DNA from: Roseateles depolymerans
GTDB lineage: Bacteria > Pseudomonadota > Gammaproteobacteria > Burkholderiales > Burkholderiaceae_C
Direction: 5' to 3'
Assembly: GCF_003387155.1 (NCBI RefSeq)
Contig: NZ_QUMT01000002.1
Location: forward strand, 687,694 to 751,693
DNA length: 64,000 bases
The notes under the pieces are model-generated. The model had not been told where the DNA came from. It searched no databases and saw only the letters and a list, made by a program, of their open reading frames with translations. Each line of letters begins with the position of its first letter. The first letter of the stretch is position 1. Positions 20,168 to 30,267 of the stretch are shown one piece after another. The position numbers and the translations under genes were made by a program.

Positions 20168-21151
20168 ATGGGTCTGTTGTCTTTTCTGAAGCGCGGTGGT
20201 GCGGATGACGGCGCCAAGGCGGCCAGTCCCGCCGCTGCCGGCAAGTCGGCCAGGAATGCCCGTGCCTCGGCGGAAGCGGTGGATGACGTGCAGCAACTGC
20301 GCCTGCGGGCGCGGCGCCGGCTGATCGGGTCGGTGGTGCTGGTGGGGGTGGGGGTGATCGTGTTCCCGCTGTTGTTCCAGACCCAACCGCGCCCGATTCC
20401 GGTCGATCTGCCCATCGAGATCCCCAAGAAGGAAGGCGCTGCGCCGCTCAGTGTGCCGGCCCCCAAGGTGGCCAGGATCGACGACACGGTGGACCCCAAG
20501 GAAGCGGGTCGTGCCATCATCCAGGAAACCGCCGAGCAGGCGGCCGCCGACCGGCCCGTGCCGCCGCCCCAAACGGCGGAAGCACCGCGAGACCCGGTGG
20601 TGGATCCCGCCGCCCGCAGCGACGTCAAGCCCGAGGCCAAGGCCCGGATGGCGGAGCCGGCGCATGTCGAGACGCGGCCCAAGCCGGCGGACAAGCCCGC
20701 CGACAAGCCAGCGGAAACACGGGTGGCCGAGACCAAGCCGGCCAAGCCAGATACCCGTGCCGATAGCCGTGCCGACAGCCGTTCGGACGCCCGTGCCGAG
20801 GCCAAGCGGCCCGCCGCCCCCAATGAATCCGCCCGTGTCCAGGCACTGCTGGACGGCCATGCCAACGACCGCAAGGCGGCGGACGCCGCAGCGGCGGGCG
20901 CGGCCCCCGCAGCCGCCAATGGCAGCCGCTTCATCGTCCAGGTGGGTGCCTATGCCGATGCCAAGGCGGCCCAGGATGCACGCAGCAAGGTCGAGCGCAT
21001 GGGCCTGAAGACCTATACCCAGGCGGTCGAGACGCCCGACGGCAAACGCATCCGTGTGCGCGTCGGCCCGTTCGGCAGCCGGGATGAAGCCGACAAGGTG
21101 GCGGCCAAGGTCCGCAGCGGCGGTCTCAGCTCTGCGGTCCTGACGCTCTGA
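20168..21151 (+). CDS. dedD: SPOR-domain protein, DedD-like
   Basis: The protein has 327 residues: a short cytoplasmic part, one membrane helix (LIGSVVLVGVGVIVFPLLF, ~residues 55-73), a long charged Pro/Ala/Lys/Asp-rich periplasmic linker with degenerate repeats (DTRADSRADSRSDARAEA), and a C-terminal SPOR domain (FIVQVGAYADAKAAQDARSK ... RVRVGPFGSRDEADKV). SPOR domains bind denuded septal peptidoglycan, so it should act at division sites. Its place between folC and cvpA matches the conserved folC-dedD-cvpA-purF order. Confidence 0.92.
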   Translation: MGLLSFLKRGGADDGAKAASPAAAGKSARNARASAEAVDDVQQLRLRARRRLIGSVVLVGVGVIVFPLLFQTQPRPIPVDLPIEIPKKEGAAPLSVPAPKVARIDDTVDPKEAGRAIIQETAEQAAADRPVPPPQTAEAPRDPVVDPAARSDVKPEAKARMAEPAHVETRPKPADKPADKPAETRVAETKPAKPDTRADSRADSRSDARAEAKRPAAPNESARVQALLDGHANDRKAADAAAAGAAPAAANGSRFIVQVGAYADAKAAQDARSKVERMGLKTYTQAVETPDGKRIRVRVGPFGSRDEADKVAAKVRSGGLSSAVLTL

Positions 21152-21158
21152 CGGCCGC

Positions 21159-21656
21159 ATGATGAGCTGGGTCGACCTCGCACTCCTGGCCATGCTGGTC
21201 GTCTCCGTCCTGCTGGGCGTCTGGCGCGGCCTGGTGTTCGAGGTGATGACCATCGTGGGGTGGCTGGTGGCCTGGCTGGCGGCGCCTTTTGTGTCGCCCT
21301 GGATCGAGCATCTGCTGCCGCAGGACAAATGGAGCCCGACGCTGTTGCATGCGCTGGGCCTGGTGCTGGCCTTCCTGCTGGTGCTGCTGCTGTGGGGTCT
21401 GGGGGCCAAGCTGGTGCGGGCGCTGATCCAGGCCACACCGCTGAGCCTCGTGGACCGTCTGGGCGGCGCCGTGTTCGGCGTGCTGCGGGGCGTGCTGCTG
21501 GGGCTGGTCGTGGCCATGGTGGTGGGCATGACGCCGGCGGTGCAGTCGCCGTCCTGGAAGGAATCGCTTCTGGCGCCCTGGCTGCAGGGCACCCTGGTGC
21601 AGGTCCGGCCGCTGCTGCCGCAGGCCCTGCACGACTACATTCCCATTCCGGCCTGA
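21159..21656 (+). CDS. cvpA: CvpA family membrane protein
   Basis: CvpA (165 residues) has four hydrophobic segments, for example LALLAMLVVSVLLGVWRGLVF at the N-terminus and ALGLVLAFLLVLLLWGLGAKL in the middle. The conserved Leu-X-X-Arg-Gly-Leu-type start (GVWRGLVFE) and DRLGGAVFGVLRG are present. It lies 7 bases after dedD and 51 before purF, the classic cvpA-purF arrangement. In E. coli it affects colicin V production and envelope homeostasis; the biochemical role is not settled. Confidence 0.93.
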   Translation: MMSWVDLALLAMLVVSVLLGVWRGLVFEVMTIVGWLVAWLAAPFVSPWIEHLLPQDKWSPTLLHALGLVLAFLLVLLLWGLGAKLVRALIQATPLSLVDRLGGAVFGVLRGVLLGLVVAMVVGMTPAVQSPSWKESLLAPWLQGTLVQVRPLLPQALHDYIPIPA

Positions 21657-21707
21657 CCTCCACAAGGGGTCGGGCCTCATTGTTCTCTGTGATTTGAAGG
21701 ATCAGGC

Positions 21708-23219
21708 ATGTGTGGCATCGTCGGTGTGATTTCCAAGGCGCCGGTCAACCAGCTCATTTATGACGCGCTGCTGCTGCTGCAGCACCGTGGGCAGGATGCG
21801 GCTGGCATCGTCACCATGCAGGGCAAGAAGTGCTTCATGCACAAGGCGCGCGGCATGGTGCGGGACGTGTTCCGCACCCGCAACATGCGGGCGCTGCCGG
21901 GCACGGTGGGCCTGGGGCAGGTCCGTTATCCGACGGCCGGCAATGCCTACAGCGAGGAAGAGGCCCAGCCCTTCTATGTCAATGCGCCCTACGGCATCGT
22001 GCTGGTGCACAACGGCAACCTGACCAATGCGCATGCATTGAAGGACCAACTGTTCGAGGTGGACCGCCGCCACATCAACACCGAAAGCGACACCGAGGTG
22101 CTGATCAACGTGCTGGCCCACGAGCTGGAGATGGCCGGCCGTGAACTGCCGCTGACGCCCGCGTCGGTCTTCAAGGCAGTGAGCGAGGTGCACAAGCGCA
22201 TCAAGGGCTCCTATGCGGTGATCGCGCTGATCGCCGGCCACGGCCTGCTGGCCTTCCGCGACCCCTATGGCATCCGTCCGCTGTGCTTTGGCCAGTCGGC
22301 CGAAGGCGATGTGATGGTGGCCAGCGAAAGCGTGGCGCTGGAAGGCACCGGCCATCAGCTGACCCGCGACGTGGCACCGGGCGAAGCTCTGTTCATCGAC
22401 ACCCAGGGCACGGTCCACACCCAGCAGTGCGCCGAGAACCCGACACTCAACCCCTGCATGTTCGAGTTCGTCTACCTGGCGCGCCCGGACTCGGTCATGG
22501 ACGGCATCTCGGTCTACCAGTCCCGCCTGAACATGGGCGAGACCCTGGCCCAGCGCCTCATCTCCACCATCCCGCCGACCGAGATCGACGTGGTGATCCC
22601 CATTCCCGAATCCAGCCGTCCTTCGGCCATGCAACTGGCTCACCGCATCGGCAAGCCGTATCGCGAAGGTTTCGTGAAGAACCGCTATGTGGGCCGGACC
22701 TTCATCATGCCGGGTCAGTCCACCCGCAAGAAGTCGGTGCGTCAGAAGCTCAATGCCATCGGCCTGGAGTTCAAGGACCGCAATGTGCTGCTGGTGGATG
22801 ACTCCATCGTGCGGGGCACCACCTCCAAGGAAATCGTCCAGATGGCGCGCGAGGCCGGGGCCCGCAAGGTCTACCTGGCGTCGGCGGCGCCGCCGGTGCG
22901 TTTCCCCAACGTCTATGGCATCGACATGCCGACCAAGGAAGAGCTGATCGCCCATGGCCGCTCCATCGAGGAGATCCGCCAGTTCATCGGCGCCGATGCG
23001 CTGATCTACCAGGACGTGGATGCGATGAAGCGCGTAGTCGCCCAGCTGCGCCCCGGGCTGAACGGCTTCGAGGCCTCCTGCTTCGACGGCCGCTACATCA
23101 CCGGCGATGTGTCGGCGGAAGATTTCGCCACCATCCAGGCTCAGCGCAAGTCGCAGGCCGAGGAAGACGACCTGCCGGCCCGCAGCCGCCTGGCGCTGCA
23201 AAGCGGAGGTGATCAGTGA
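21708..23219 (+). CDS. purF: Amidophosphoribosyltransferase
   Basis: PurF (503 residues) makes phosphoribosylamine from PRPP and glutamine, the committed step of purine synthesis. The glutaminase nucleophile is Cys2 (MCGIVGV), exposed after Met removal. The PRPP-binding motif [18 protein letters not shown] lies at about residues 360-377. No propeptide is present, as in the E. coli form. An acidic tail follows the core. The metZ start overlaps its stop. Confidence 0.97.
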   Translation: MCGIVGVISKAPVNQLIYDALLLLQHRGQDAAGIVTMQGKKCFMHKARGMVRDVFRTRNMRALPGTVGLGQVRYPTAGNAYSEEEAQPFYVNAPYGIVLVHNGNLTNAHALKDQLFEVDRRHINTESDTEVLINVLAHELEMAGRELPLTPASVFKAVSEVHKRIKGSYAVIALIAGHGLLAFRDPYGIRPLCFGQSAEGDVMVASESVALEGTGHQLTRDVAPGEALFIDTQGTVHTQQCAENPTLNPCMFEFVYLARPDSVMDGISVYQSRLNMGETLAQRLISTIPPTEIDVVIPIPESSRPSAMQLAHRIGKPYREGFVKNRYVGRTFIMPGQSTRKKSVRQKLNAIGLEFKDRNVLLVDDSIVRGTTSKEIVQMAREAGARKVYLASAAPPVRFPNVYGIDMPTKEELIAHGRSIEEIRQFIGADALIYQDVDAMKRVVAQLRPGLNGFEASCFDGRYITGDVSAEDFATIQAQRKSQAEEDDLPARSRLALQSGGDQ

Positions 23220-24478
23220 GCGCAGGCGCGGGCACTCCCAAGGACGCCAAGCAGGGCGGCATCCCCCGCGTGGCGCTGCCGGACGATGCGCGCCTGGCCA
23301 CGCTGGCGGTGCGCGAAGGTCTGCCGCCCACACCCTGGGGCGAGAACTCCGAAGCCCTGTTCCTGACCAGCTCATTCGTGCACCCCGACGCGGCCACCGC
23401 GGCCCGCCGGTTCGCCAATGAGGAAGAGGCCTTTGTCTACAGCCGCTTCTCCAACCCCACGGTGATGATGATGGAGCGCCGCCTGGCGGCGCTGGAGGGC
23501 ACCGAGGCCTGCATCGGCACGTCGTCGGGCATGTCCGCCATCATGCTGCTGGTGATGGGGCTGCTCAAGGCCGGCGACCATGTGGTGTGCTCGCGCTCGG
23601 TGTTCGGCTCCACCATCAAGCTGCTGCAGGGCGAGTTCGGCAAGTTCGGCGTGCAGGTCAGCTTCGTGTCGCAGACCGACCTGGCCGAGTGGAAGGCCGC
23701 GCTGCAGCCCAACACCCGGCTGCTGTTTGCCGAAACGCCGACCAATCCGCTGACCGAGGTCTGCGACGTCGCGGCGCTGGCCGACATCGCCCATGGGCAT
23801 GGGGCCCTGCTGGCGGTGGACAACTGCTTCGCGTCGCCCGCCTTGCAGCAACCGGCGCGCATGGGTGCGGACTTCATCATCCACTCGGGCACCAAATACC
23901 TGGATGGGCAGGGCCGGGTCATTGCCGGCGCCATCTGCGCCAGCGCGCACTACATCGACAACGTCTTCACGCCGGTGATGCGCAGTGTCGGCATGTCGCT
24001 GTCGCCGTTCAATGCGTGGGTCGTGCTCAAGGGCATGGAAACGCTGGGGGTGCGCATGAAGGCGCAAACCGAAAGCGCCGCTGTCCTGGCGCAGTGGCTG
24101 GAAGCGCATCCCGCCATCGAGCGTGTCTACTACCCGGGCCTGAAGTCGCATCCCCAGCATGAGCTGGCCATGCGTCAGCAGAACGGGCAGGGCGGGGCAG
24201 TGGTGTCGTTCGTGGTGCGCAGCCACCCCGGCGCGGAAGACGGCGGCCGTGCAGCCGCCTTCCATGTCATCGACCACACCCGCATCTGCTCCATCACCGC
24301 CAACCTGGGCGACACCAAGACCACCATCACCCATCCCGCCAGCACCTCGCATGGACGCCTGACCGAGGCCCAGCGACAGGCTGCCGGCATCACCCAGGGA
24401 CTGATCCGCGTGGCGGTCGGCCTGGAAGACATCGAAGACCTGAAGGCCGACCTGGCCCGAGGCCTGAATTCACTATGA
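23216..24478 (+). CDS. metZ: O-succinylhomoserine sulfhydrylase
   Basis: This PLP enzyme (420 residues, cystathionine gamma-synthase family) forms homocysteine directly from O-succinylhomoserine and sulfide. The PLP lysine lies in [17 protein letters not shown] (about residue 224), and the family segments [21 protein letters not shown] and [15 protein letters not shown] are present. It starts with GTG in a GTGA overlap with purF, with a strong GGAGGTG site at the end of purF. I prefer MetZ over MetB/MetY from its position after purF and its N-terminal pattern. Confidence 0.92.
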   Translation: MSAGAGTPKDAKQGGIPRVALPDDARLATLAVREGLPPTPWGENSEALFLTSSFVHPDAATAARRFANEEEAFVYSRFSNPTVMMMERRLAALEGTEACIGTSSGMSAIMLLVMGLLKAGDHVVCSRSVFGSTIKLLQGEFGKFGVQVSFVSQTDLAEWKAALQPNTRLLFAETPTNPLTEVCDVAALADIAHGHGALLAVDNCFASPALQQPARMGADFIIHSGTKYLDGQGRVIAGAICASAHYIDNVFTPVMRSVGMSLSPFNAWVVLKGMETLGVRMKAQTESAAVLAQWLEAHPAIERVYYPGLKSHPQHELAMRQQNGQGGAVVSFVVRSHPGAEDGGRAAAFHVIDHTRICSITANLGDTKTTITHPASTSHGRLTEAQRQAAGITQGLIRVAVGLEDIEDLKADLARGLNSL

Positions 24479-25902
24479 GCTCCACTGTGATCCGCACTCG
24501 CATCGCGCCGTCGCCCACCGGCTTCCTGCATCTGGGCACTGCCCGCACCGCCTTGTTCTCCTGGGCCTACGCCCGTCACCATGGTGGCGAGTTCGTGCTG
24601 CGCATTGAAGACACGGACGTGGCCCGTTCCACCCAGGATTCGGTCGAGCAGATCCTGGCCTCGATGCAGTGGCTGGGCCTGGGCTATGACGAGGGCCCGG
24701 TCTACCAGATGCAGCGTCTGGAGCGCTACCACGCGGTGGTGCAGCAGATGATCGAGGCCGGGACGGCCTACTACTGCTACTGCACGCCGCAGGAACTCGA
24801 CGAGATGCGCGAAGGGCAGAAAGCCCGCGGCGAGAAGACCCGTTATGACGGGCGCTGGCGTCCGGAACCCGGCAAGACGCTGCCGGCAGTGCCGGCCGGC
24901 GTGAGGCCGGTGGTGCGCTTCAAGAATCCGCTGGAAGGCGATGTGACCTGGGACGACCTGGTTAAGGGCCCGATCACCATCAACAACCGCGAGATCGACG
25001 ACTTGATCATCATGCGGCCGGCCGATGCCCAGGCCGGGGAGGGCGCGCTGGGCGTGCCCACCTACAACTTCGCCGTGGTGGTGGACGATTGGGACATGGC
25101 GATCACGCATGTGTTCCGCGGCGACGAGCACATCAACAACACGCCCTGGCAGATCAACATCTTCCGGGCGCTCGGGGCACCGCTGCCGCAGTTCGGTCAC
25201 ATCCCGGTGATCCTGGGCGACGATGGCCTGAAGCTGTCCAAGCGCCGCGGCGCGGTCAGCGTCACGGCCTATGAAGAGAACGGCTATCTGCCCGAAGGCA
25301 TGCTGAACTATCTGGCACGCCTGGGCTGGAGCCACGGCGACGATGAGCTGTTCACCCGCGACCAGCTGGTGCAGTGGTTCGACGGCACCCATATTTCCAA
25401 GAGCCCGGCCCAGTGGGACCCGGCCAAGCTGGAATGGGTCAATGCCCACTACATCAAGCAGGCGGATGACGAGCGTCTGGCCACCTTGGTCACCGCCCAA
25501 CTCGCCAAGCGCGGCCTGTCGGCGCCCGAGCGTCTGCCGGCGCTGTGTGCCTTGTTCAAGGACCGCTGCAGCACCACTGTGGCCCTGGCGGATTGGCTGG
25601 CCATGTATGTGGCCCCGGTCACGCCGTCGGACGAAGACAAGGCCACGCATCTGACCGATGCCATCAAACCCGCCATCCTGACGCTGGCCGACAAGCTGGA
25701 CGCCTTGGCACCGGCGGACTGGACCAAAGCTGCCATCAGTGCCGCCATCAAGGAAACCATCACGGCGCATGGTCTGAAGATGCCGCAACTGGCCATCCCG
25801 GTGCGGGTGCTGGTGTGCGGTCGTGCACAGACGCCTTCTGTGGATGCGGTGTTGGAACTCTTCAACAAAGAAATTTTGGTGAACCGCTTGCGTTCCGTTT
25901 AA
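24475..25902 (+). CDS. gltX: Glutamyl-tRNA synthetase
   Basis: GltX (475 residues) charges tRNA-Glu. The class I HIGH motif appears as [16 protein letters not shown] and the KMSKS motif as [12 protein letters not shown]. Zinc-site-like residues [10 protein letters not shown] are present near 100. It overlaps metZ by 4 bases (ATGA) and is followed by a terminator. Two copies of its substrate, tRNA-Glu(TTC), lie immediately downstream. Confidence 0.97.
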   Translation: MSSTVIRTRIAPSPTGFLHLGTARTALFSWAYARHHGGEFVLRIEDTDVARSTQDSVEQILASMQWLGLGYDEGPVYQMQRLERYHAVVQQMIEAGTAYYCYCTPQELDEMREGQKARGEKTRYDGRWRPEPGKTLPAVPAGVRPVVRFKNPLEGDVTWDDLVKGPITINNREIDDLIIMRPADAQAGEGALGVPTYNFAVVVDDWDMAITHVFRGDEHINNTPWQINIFRALGAPLPQFGHIPVILGDDGLKLSKRRGAVSVTAYEENGYLPEGMLNYLARLGWSHGDDELFTRDQLVQWFDGTHISKSPAQWDPAKLEWVNAHYIKQADDERLATLVTAQLAKRGLSAPERLPALCALFKDRCSTTVALADWLAMYVAPVTPSDEDKATHLTDAIKPAILTLADKLDALAPADWTKAAISAAIKETITAHGLKMPQLAIPVRVLVCGRAQTPSVDAVLELFNKEILVNRLRSV

Positions 25903-26212
25903 AACTCGTTCTATACTCTCGTTCTCGCTTGAACAGCGCGAAACGAAATCAGAAACAACTGATTGTTTTTTGATTGACGCCGGTGAGTTAGGTTGCAGGT
26001 GGGGGTTTGAAAAAGCCACCAACGAGCTGCCAAACAAACTGGTTCGTGAGCCGCTAGAGAGTTAGATTTAAAATCAGATGCAAATTTGCTGCATATTTGG
26101 TTATAGAATCTGAATCTCAGCAGACATCACGTCAATCACTCAGTTGTGAATGAAGACGTTGCCCGAATTGAGAAGTTTGATGCCGAGTACGCAAGCATCA
26201 GGTTTCGAAAAA
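25903..26212 (+). other. AT-rich leader region before the tRNA cluster
   Basis: The 310 bases contain the gltX terminator and then an AT-rich stretch (about 26060-26120) with TTTAAAAT and TTATAGAAT, candidates for the -10 box of a stable-RNA promoter. I cannot pair these confidently with a -35 box. No credible gene is present. Confidence 0.45.
25946..25971 (+). terminator. Rho-independent terminator of gltX
   Basis: AATCAG/CTGATT stem with a 6-base loop (AAACAA), followed by GTTTTTT. The stem is AT-rich but the T-run is strong. Confidence 0.7.
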
Positions 26213-26288
<76 letters not shown>

Positions 26289-26325
26289 ATTCAAGGTGGC
26301 GCGCAGTTCAAGAGAAGAAGGTTTA

Positions 26326-26401
26326 GTCCCCTTCGTCTAGAGGCCTAGGACACGACCCTTTCACGGTTGTAACAGGGGTTCGAATCCCCTAGGGGACGCC
26401 A
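26326..26401 (+). tRNA. tRNA-Glu (TTC), copy 1
   Basis: This 76-nt cloverleaf has acceptor GTCCCCT/AGGGGAC, anticodon loop CTTTCAC with anticodon TTC, T-arm GGGGTTCGAATCCCC and an encoded CCA. Confidence 0.97.
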
Positions 26402-26603
26402 AGTTGATGTACTTGGTTATTGACCAGAAGAGTGATTGATAAGTTCGTTAATTCGAAAGAATCATCAAAAAAATCTGGTACAGTAACGAAAACGTCGCAA
26501 GAAATTGCAAATGTCGTTGAGCAGCGCAGAACTTTAAAAGAATTGCGAAGTGAAATGACAAAGATGCAAAGTCAATGAGCGAAAGCCCATTGTCAGCGTA
26601 TCT

Positions 26604-26680
26604 GGAGTGGTAGTTCAGTTGGTTAGAATACCGGCCTGTCACGCCGGGGGTCGCGGGTTCGAGCCCCGTCCACTCCGCCA
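26604..26680 (+). tRNA. tRNA-Asp (GTC), copy 1
   Basis: This 77-nt cloverleaf has acceptor GGAGTGG/CCACTCC, anticodon arm CCGGC-CTGTCAC-GCCGG with anticodon GTC, and an encoded CCA. Confidence 0.97.
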
Positions 26681-26755
26681 ACAATCTATCTTTGCTGCCG
26701 GACTCGAGTTGGTCCACGATGCAAAGCGGGGCGAAAGCCTTGCAGTCAAGTATTC

Positions 26756-26831
<76 letters not shown>

Positions 26832-26878
26832 AGTTTTCTTGGTGGCTGACGCGAGAGCGGTAGCACTGAAAGAGTTAA

Positions 26879-26954
26879 GTCCCCTTCGTCTAGAGGCCTA
26901 GGACACGACCCTTTCACGGTTGTAACAGGGGTTCGAATCCCCTAGGGGACGCCA
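26879..26954 (+). tRNA. tRNA-Glu (TTC), copy 2
   Basis: The sequence is identical to the copy at 26326-26401, with anticodon TTC. It sits 47 bases after the second tRNA-Ala. Confidence 0.97.
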
Positions 26955-27066
26955 AGTTTGACAAGGCTTGGCTCGTAGTGATGAAGCGCTTGGCGCTTTG
27001 GAATCTGCGGCACAACTTGTCCGAAGGATTGAGGCAACAGAACAGTTCATAACTGGCCTTGAATCT

Positions 27067-27143
27067 GGAGTGGTAGTTCAGTTGGTTAGAATACCGGCCT
27101 GTCACGCCGGGGGTCGCGGGTTCGAGCCCCGTCCACTCCGCCA
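27067..27143 (+). tRNA. tRNA-Asp (GTC), copy 2
   Basis: The sequence is identical to the copy at 26604-26680, with anticodon GTC. It is the last gene of the cluster, directly followed by a terminator. Confidence 0.97.
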
Positions 27144-27149
27144 ATCTTC

Positions 27150-27185
27150 AAACCCCGCTAGCGAAAGTTAGCGGGGTTTTGTTTT
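27150..27185 (+). terminator. Terminator of the tRNA operon
   Basis: AACCCCGCTA pairs with TAGCGGGGTT in a 10-bp stem with an 8-base loop, followed by TTGTTTTT. It lies 7 bases after the last tRNA. Confidence 0.92.
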
Positions 27186-27485
27186 TGGGCGTTTGGTTTT
27201 GGGTTGTGGGTTGTGGGTTTTGGGCTTTGGGCTTGGATGCTGTTGGAATGGCGTTCAACTCGCTGCGAGTTTGGTGATGGGCTTTCGTCGTGAGCCTTGG
27301 ATATTCGAGCTGCTTCGAGCGGGTGCTTCGATTGGCGTTCCACTCGAGTTCTCGCTTGCAGCATTCTCAAGACTGCGCCAAATCGCTTTTGTATTGCAGT
27401 TGCGCGATGGTTCAGCAGTATCTGGGGCAGAAGTCCTCTGCTGATTGGCTGCACGCATACTCCGCGGGTCGCCGCGTGGCATTGA

Positions 27486-27668
27486 AACGCATACCCCCTC
27501 CAATCGTTTGAACGCCATATCGATGGTGGGCAACGCAAGCGCGGTGCTTCGGTATGGACGCGCGAAATCGACGCTTTCACATATCGCACGCCGAAGATCT
27601 TGTTAGCGCTGCGTCTGTACCAAAACCTTCAGGCTCTCGATAAGACGCCGATAACCGTTACCCAATAA
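27486..27668 (+). pseudogene. Possible C-terminal gene fragment
   Basis: The frame is open for 60 codons to a TAA that sits 2 bases before a strong terminator. It has no ATG, GTG or TTG near its 5' end and a TGA immediately upstream. The translated C-terminus reads like protein, for example REIDAFTYRTPKILLALRLY. It may be the remaining 3' end of a lost gene. I do not recognise the family. Confidence 0.3.
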
Positions 27669-27706
27669 CAAAAGGCACCTACGAATCTCTTCATAGGTGC
27701 CTTTTT
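27669..27706. terminator. Strong bidirectional terminator
   Basis: AAAGGCACCTA pairs perfectly with TAGGTGCCTTT (11 bp; loop about 12 bases). T-runs follow on the plus strand (CTTTTTC) and on the minus strand (TTTTG), so it can stop transcripts from both sides. It is the first terminator met downstream of lexA on the minus strand. Confidence 0.85.
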
Positions 27707-27953
27707 CAGCCTTCTGCTGCTGCGCCACGGCCGCTCCGGGCAGACTCTTCACCACGGCTGTGCGATCAGTAGGCGCAGTGAAGCAGGCGCGGTCGGGTAG
27801 GCGAAATGAGCGGACGCGGTGACGCGAGCAAAAAGGTGGGCGCAATTGCGTTTGCACGATGGGGTGGGGGTGCCAGGGTGGGCGTTAGGGTCCAAGGGTG
27901 GGTCTAGGCAGAGCACCCTCGAGCGAGGCCGACGCCCCCCGGCATGACCGCGC

Positions 27954-28631
27954 TCAGTTGAACTGAGCCCGAATCAATCCCACCGCCAAGCCTTCCAGCG
28001 CGAAGGATTCATCGCCCGCTGCCACGTCGATCGGCTCGAAGTCCGTGTTCTCCGGCAGCAGTCGCACTCCCCCAGCGTGGCGTTGGAATCGCTTCACGGT
28101 GACCTCGTCGCCCAGTCGGGCCACCACGATCTGTCCGTTACGCGCTTCACTGGCCTTCTGCACGGCGAGCAGGTCGCCGTCCATGATGCCGATGTCCTTC
28201 ATGCTCATGCCGCGCACGCGCAGCAGGTAGTCCGGGACGCGGGAGAAGGTGGAGGGATCAACGCTATAGTGCTGCTCCACATGTTCTTCCGCCAGGATGG
28301 GAGCGCCAGCAGCGACGCGGCCGACGAGCGGAAGCGTGAGCTGCGCCAGGCTGGCCAGGGGCAGCGCGAACTGACTGTGTTCACGCGCCTGGTTCACCTG
28401 CTTGAGCGCGGGTGAGGGCAGGCGGATGCCGCGGGCGGTGCCGCCCACCAGTTCGATCACCCCCTTGCGCGCAAGCGCCTGCAGATGTTCTTCCGCCGCA
28501 TTGGCCGAGCGAAAGCCCAGTTGCTGAGCGATTTCCGCGCGGGTGGGTGGCGAGCCGGTGCGCTCGATGCTGCGCCGGACCAGGTCAAAGATCTGTTGTT
28601 GGCGGGCGGTGAGTTTTGGTGGTGTGTTCAC
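27954..28631 (-). CDS. lexA: LexA repressor
   Basis: LexA (225 residues) represses SOS genes and self-cleaves when RecA filaments form. The N-terminal winged helix includes [20 protein letters not shown]; the cleavage bond is Ala-Gly in [17 protein letters not shown]. The catalytic Ser is in [14 protein letters not shown] and the Lys in DEVTVKRFQ. The start is a GTG at 28631 (M-N-T-P-P-K-L-T), since upstream in-frame sequence runs through the SOS boxes into the asparaginase gene. Two LexA boxes lie directly upstream, so it should be autoregulated. Confidence 0.96.
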   Translation of the reverse strand: MNTPPKLTARQQQIFDLVRRSIERTGSPPTRAEIAQQLGFRSANAAEEHLQALARKGVIELVGGTARGIRLPSPALKQVNQAREHSQFALPLASLAQLTLPLVGRVAAGAPILAEEHVEQHYSVDPSTFSRVPDYLLRVRGMSMKDIGIMDGDLLAVQKASEARNGQIVVARLGDEVTVKRFQRHAGGVRLLPENTDFEPIDVAAGDESFALEGLAVGLIRAQFN

Positions 28632-28638
28632 GGTTGAC

Positions 28639-28654
28639 CTGAGTATCCATCCAG
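28639..28654. promoter_or_regulatory. LexA (SOS) box 1
   Basis: CTGAGTATCCATCCAG fits the CTG-N10-CAG consensus and lies 8 bases from the lexA start codon. The core is less AT-rich than in box 2, so binding is probably weaker. Confidence 0.7.
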
Positions 28655-28658
28655 TGCT

Positions 28659-28674
28659 CTGTATTTTTATCCAG
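28659..28674. promoter_or_regulatory. LexA (SOS) box 2
   Basis: CTGTATTTTTATCCAG fits CTG-N10-CAG with the typical AT-rich core. It begins 20 bases from box 1, about two helical turns, as in tandem-box lexA promoters. It ends 12 bases before the asparaginase start and abuts that gene's ribosome site. Confidence 0.88.
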
Positions 28675-28685
28675 GAGAAGCCAAA

Positions 28686-29621
28686 TTGCAAAGCGCCCAT
28701 GAGCAAATTGTCATCATCGGCACCGGCGGGACCATTGCCGGCGCGGCCGGATCGGCCACCGACAACGTCGGCTACAAGGCCGGACAGCTCTCCGTGGGTT
28801 CGCTCGTGGCCGCCGTGCCGGCCCTGCAAGCCGAGGCCCTGGAGGCCGAGCAACTGGCGCAGCTCGACAGCAAGGACATGGATGAGTCCACCTGGGCGCG
28901 GCTGGCTCGCCGGGTGCAGCAGCATCTGGACCGGGAGGAGGTCCGCGGCATCGTGATCACCCACGGCACCGACACACTGGAGGAAACGGCCTACCTGCTG
29001 CAACGCGTGCTGGCGCCTCGCAAACCGGTCGTGCTGACTGCCGCCATGCGGCCGGCGACGGCGCTGCAGGCCGACGGCCCGCAGAACCTGCTCGATGCGG
29101 TGGCGGTCGCCAAGACGCCAGGCGCTCGCGGCGTGGTGGCCGTGGTGGCAGGTCAGGTCCTGCATGGCCTGGAGATCCGCAAGACCCACACTTATCGGCT
29201 GGACGCTTTCGAGCCGGGACCGGACACAGGGTTGCTGGGCGTGGTGGAGGAGGGCGTCGTGCGCGCCTTCCGCGACTGGCCCACCGGCGATGCATTGGGC
29301 GCCGACCTGCTGCCGCAAGACCCGGCCCTGTGGCCATGGGTCGAAGTGCTGGCCAGCCACGGCGGCGCTCGCCCGCAGGCGCTGGAGGCCTGGCGTGCAG
29401 CGGGTTTGCAAGGCTTGGTGCTGGCTTGCACCGGCAATGGCACGGTGCATCAGGCGCTGGCTGCTGCGGTTGAGGCCTTGCGTCAATCCGGTGTGCCGGT
29501 GTGGCGCACCACGCGCTGTGCGCAGGGCCGGATCGTCGGCGCGCCGGATGAAAAAGCGGCGGCGCTCACGCCGTGGGCGGCGCGTGTCGAGCTCACTCTG
29601 GAGCTCTTGCGTCGGGGTTGA
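28686..29621 (+). CDS. L-asparaginase
   Basis: The protein (311 residues) hydrolyses asparagine to aspartate and ammonia. The first catalytic Thr is in [13 protein letters not shown] and the second in [16 protein letters not shown] (about residues 94-109). There is no signal peptide, so it is predicted cytoplasmic. The start is a TTG at 28686 with GGAGAAG 7 bases upstream; no ATG fits the family N-terminus. It is divergent from lexA and its 5' region overlaps the SOS boxes, so LexA may control it. Confidence 0.9.
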   Translation: MQSAHEQIVIIGTGGTIAGAAGSATDNVGYKAGQLSVGSLVAAVPALQAEALEAEQLAQLDSKDMDESTWARLARRVQQHLDREEVRGIVITHGTDTLEETAYLLQRVLAPRKPVVLTAAMRPATALQADGPQNLLDAVAVAKTPGARGVVAVVAGQVLHGLEIRKTHTYRLDAFEPGPDTGLLGVVEEGVVRAFRDWPTGDALGADLLPQDPALWPWVEVLASHGGARPQALEAWRAAGLQGLVLACTGNGTVHQALAAAVEALRQSGVPVWRTTRCAQGRIVGAPDEKAAALTPWAARVELTLELLRRG

Positions 29622-29675
29622 TGAACCGCAACCGAAACCGCGCCCACGCCCGCGCCCACACCCGCTAAACAGCAA

Positions 29676-29735
29676 CAAGGCGCGCCGCCCACCTTCACCG
29701 CTGCGTGAGCGGATCCAGCGAGCAGGCGCGCCTTG
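29676..29735. terminator. Long inverted repeat between convergent genes
   Basis: CAAGGCGCGCC (29676-29686) pairs perfectly with GGCGCGCCTTG (29725-29735) across a 38-base loop, between the convergent asparaginase and ohr genes. It lacks a T-run. It may stop transcripts from both sides, but this is uncertain. Confidence 0.4.
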
Positions 29736-29786
29736 CGCAGGCCCAGCCCGAACTCAGGCGCTTGTCAGCGCCGAGCCGTCATGGCC

Positions 29787-30221
29787 TCAAACAATCGTCA
29801 GCGTGACGTCGACGTTGCCGCGGGTGGCGTTCGAATACGGGCAGACTTCGTGCGCGTCGGCCACCAGCTTTTCCAGCGCGGCGCGGTCCATGCCCGGCAC
29901 CGAGATCTTCATGGCCACGGCGATGCCGAAAGCGCCCGGCTTGTTGGCATGCGGGCCGATGGACACGTCGCTGGTGATGGACACTTCAGCCGGCAGGGCC
30001 ACCTTGTTGCGGGCCGACACGGCCTTCATGGCGCCGATGAAGCAAGCCGAATAACCGGCCGCGAACAGCTGTTCCGGATTGGTGCCGTTGCCGCCCGCGC
30101 CGCCCAGTTCCTTGGGGGTGGACAGGTCCAGCTTCAGGGCGCCGTCCGACGACTGGGCGGTGCCGGCGCGGCCTCCGGTGGCGGTGGCGGTGGCGGTGTA
30201 GAGGGCTTTCTCGATGGCCAT
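29787..30221 (-). CDS. ohr: Organic hydroperoxide resistance protein
   Basis: Ohr (144 residues) reduces organic and lipid hydroperoxides with a lipoyl-dependent thiol cycle. The two redox cysteines are in [15 protein letters not shown] (about residue 61) and [12 protein letters not shown] (about 126). The N-terminal [14 protein letters not shown] and the [19 protein letters not shown] segment are typical of Ohr rather than OsmC. It lies 46 bases downstream of ohrR on the same strand. Confidence 0.95.
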   Translation of the reverse strand: MAIEKALYTATATATGGRAGTAQSSDGALKLDLSTPKELGGAGGNGTNPEQLFAAGYSACFIGAMKAVSARNKVALPAEVSITSDVSIGPHANKPGAFGIAVAMKISVPGMDRAALEKLVADAHEVCPYSNATRGNVDVTLTIV

Positions 30222-30267
30222 GTGGCGCTCCTTGGGGTTGCAGGGTTGTTGTGAGAGAGACCCGGGG

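Larger units (their letters stand above)
27186..27953. other. Gene-poor region between tRNA operon and lexA
   Basis: This 768-base stretch begins with a G/T-rich run built of TTTGGG/TTGTGGG-like units (27186-27238). It has a less biased base composition than its surroundings and contains no full-length gene that I accept. It holds a 60-codon open frame without a start codon (27486-27668) and a bidirectional terminator (27669-27706). Position directly downstream of tRNA genes fits an old integration or decay site, but no integrase or attachment repeat is visible. Confidence 0.5.

Noticed and set aside
27158-27589. Minus-strand 143-codon frame downstream of the tRNA cluster
   Set aside because: It starts in the terminator region, has no ribosome site, and its sequence (repeated HNPKPN-like units from the G/T-rich run) is low complexity.
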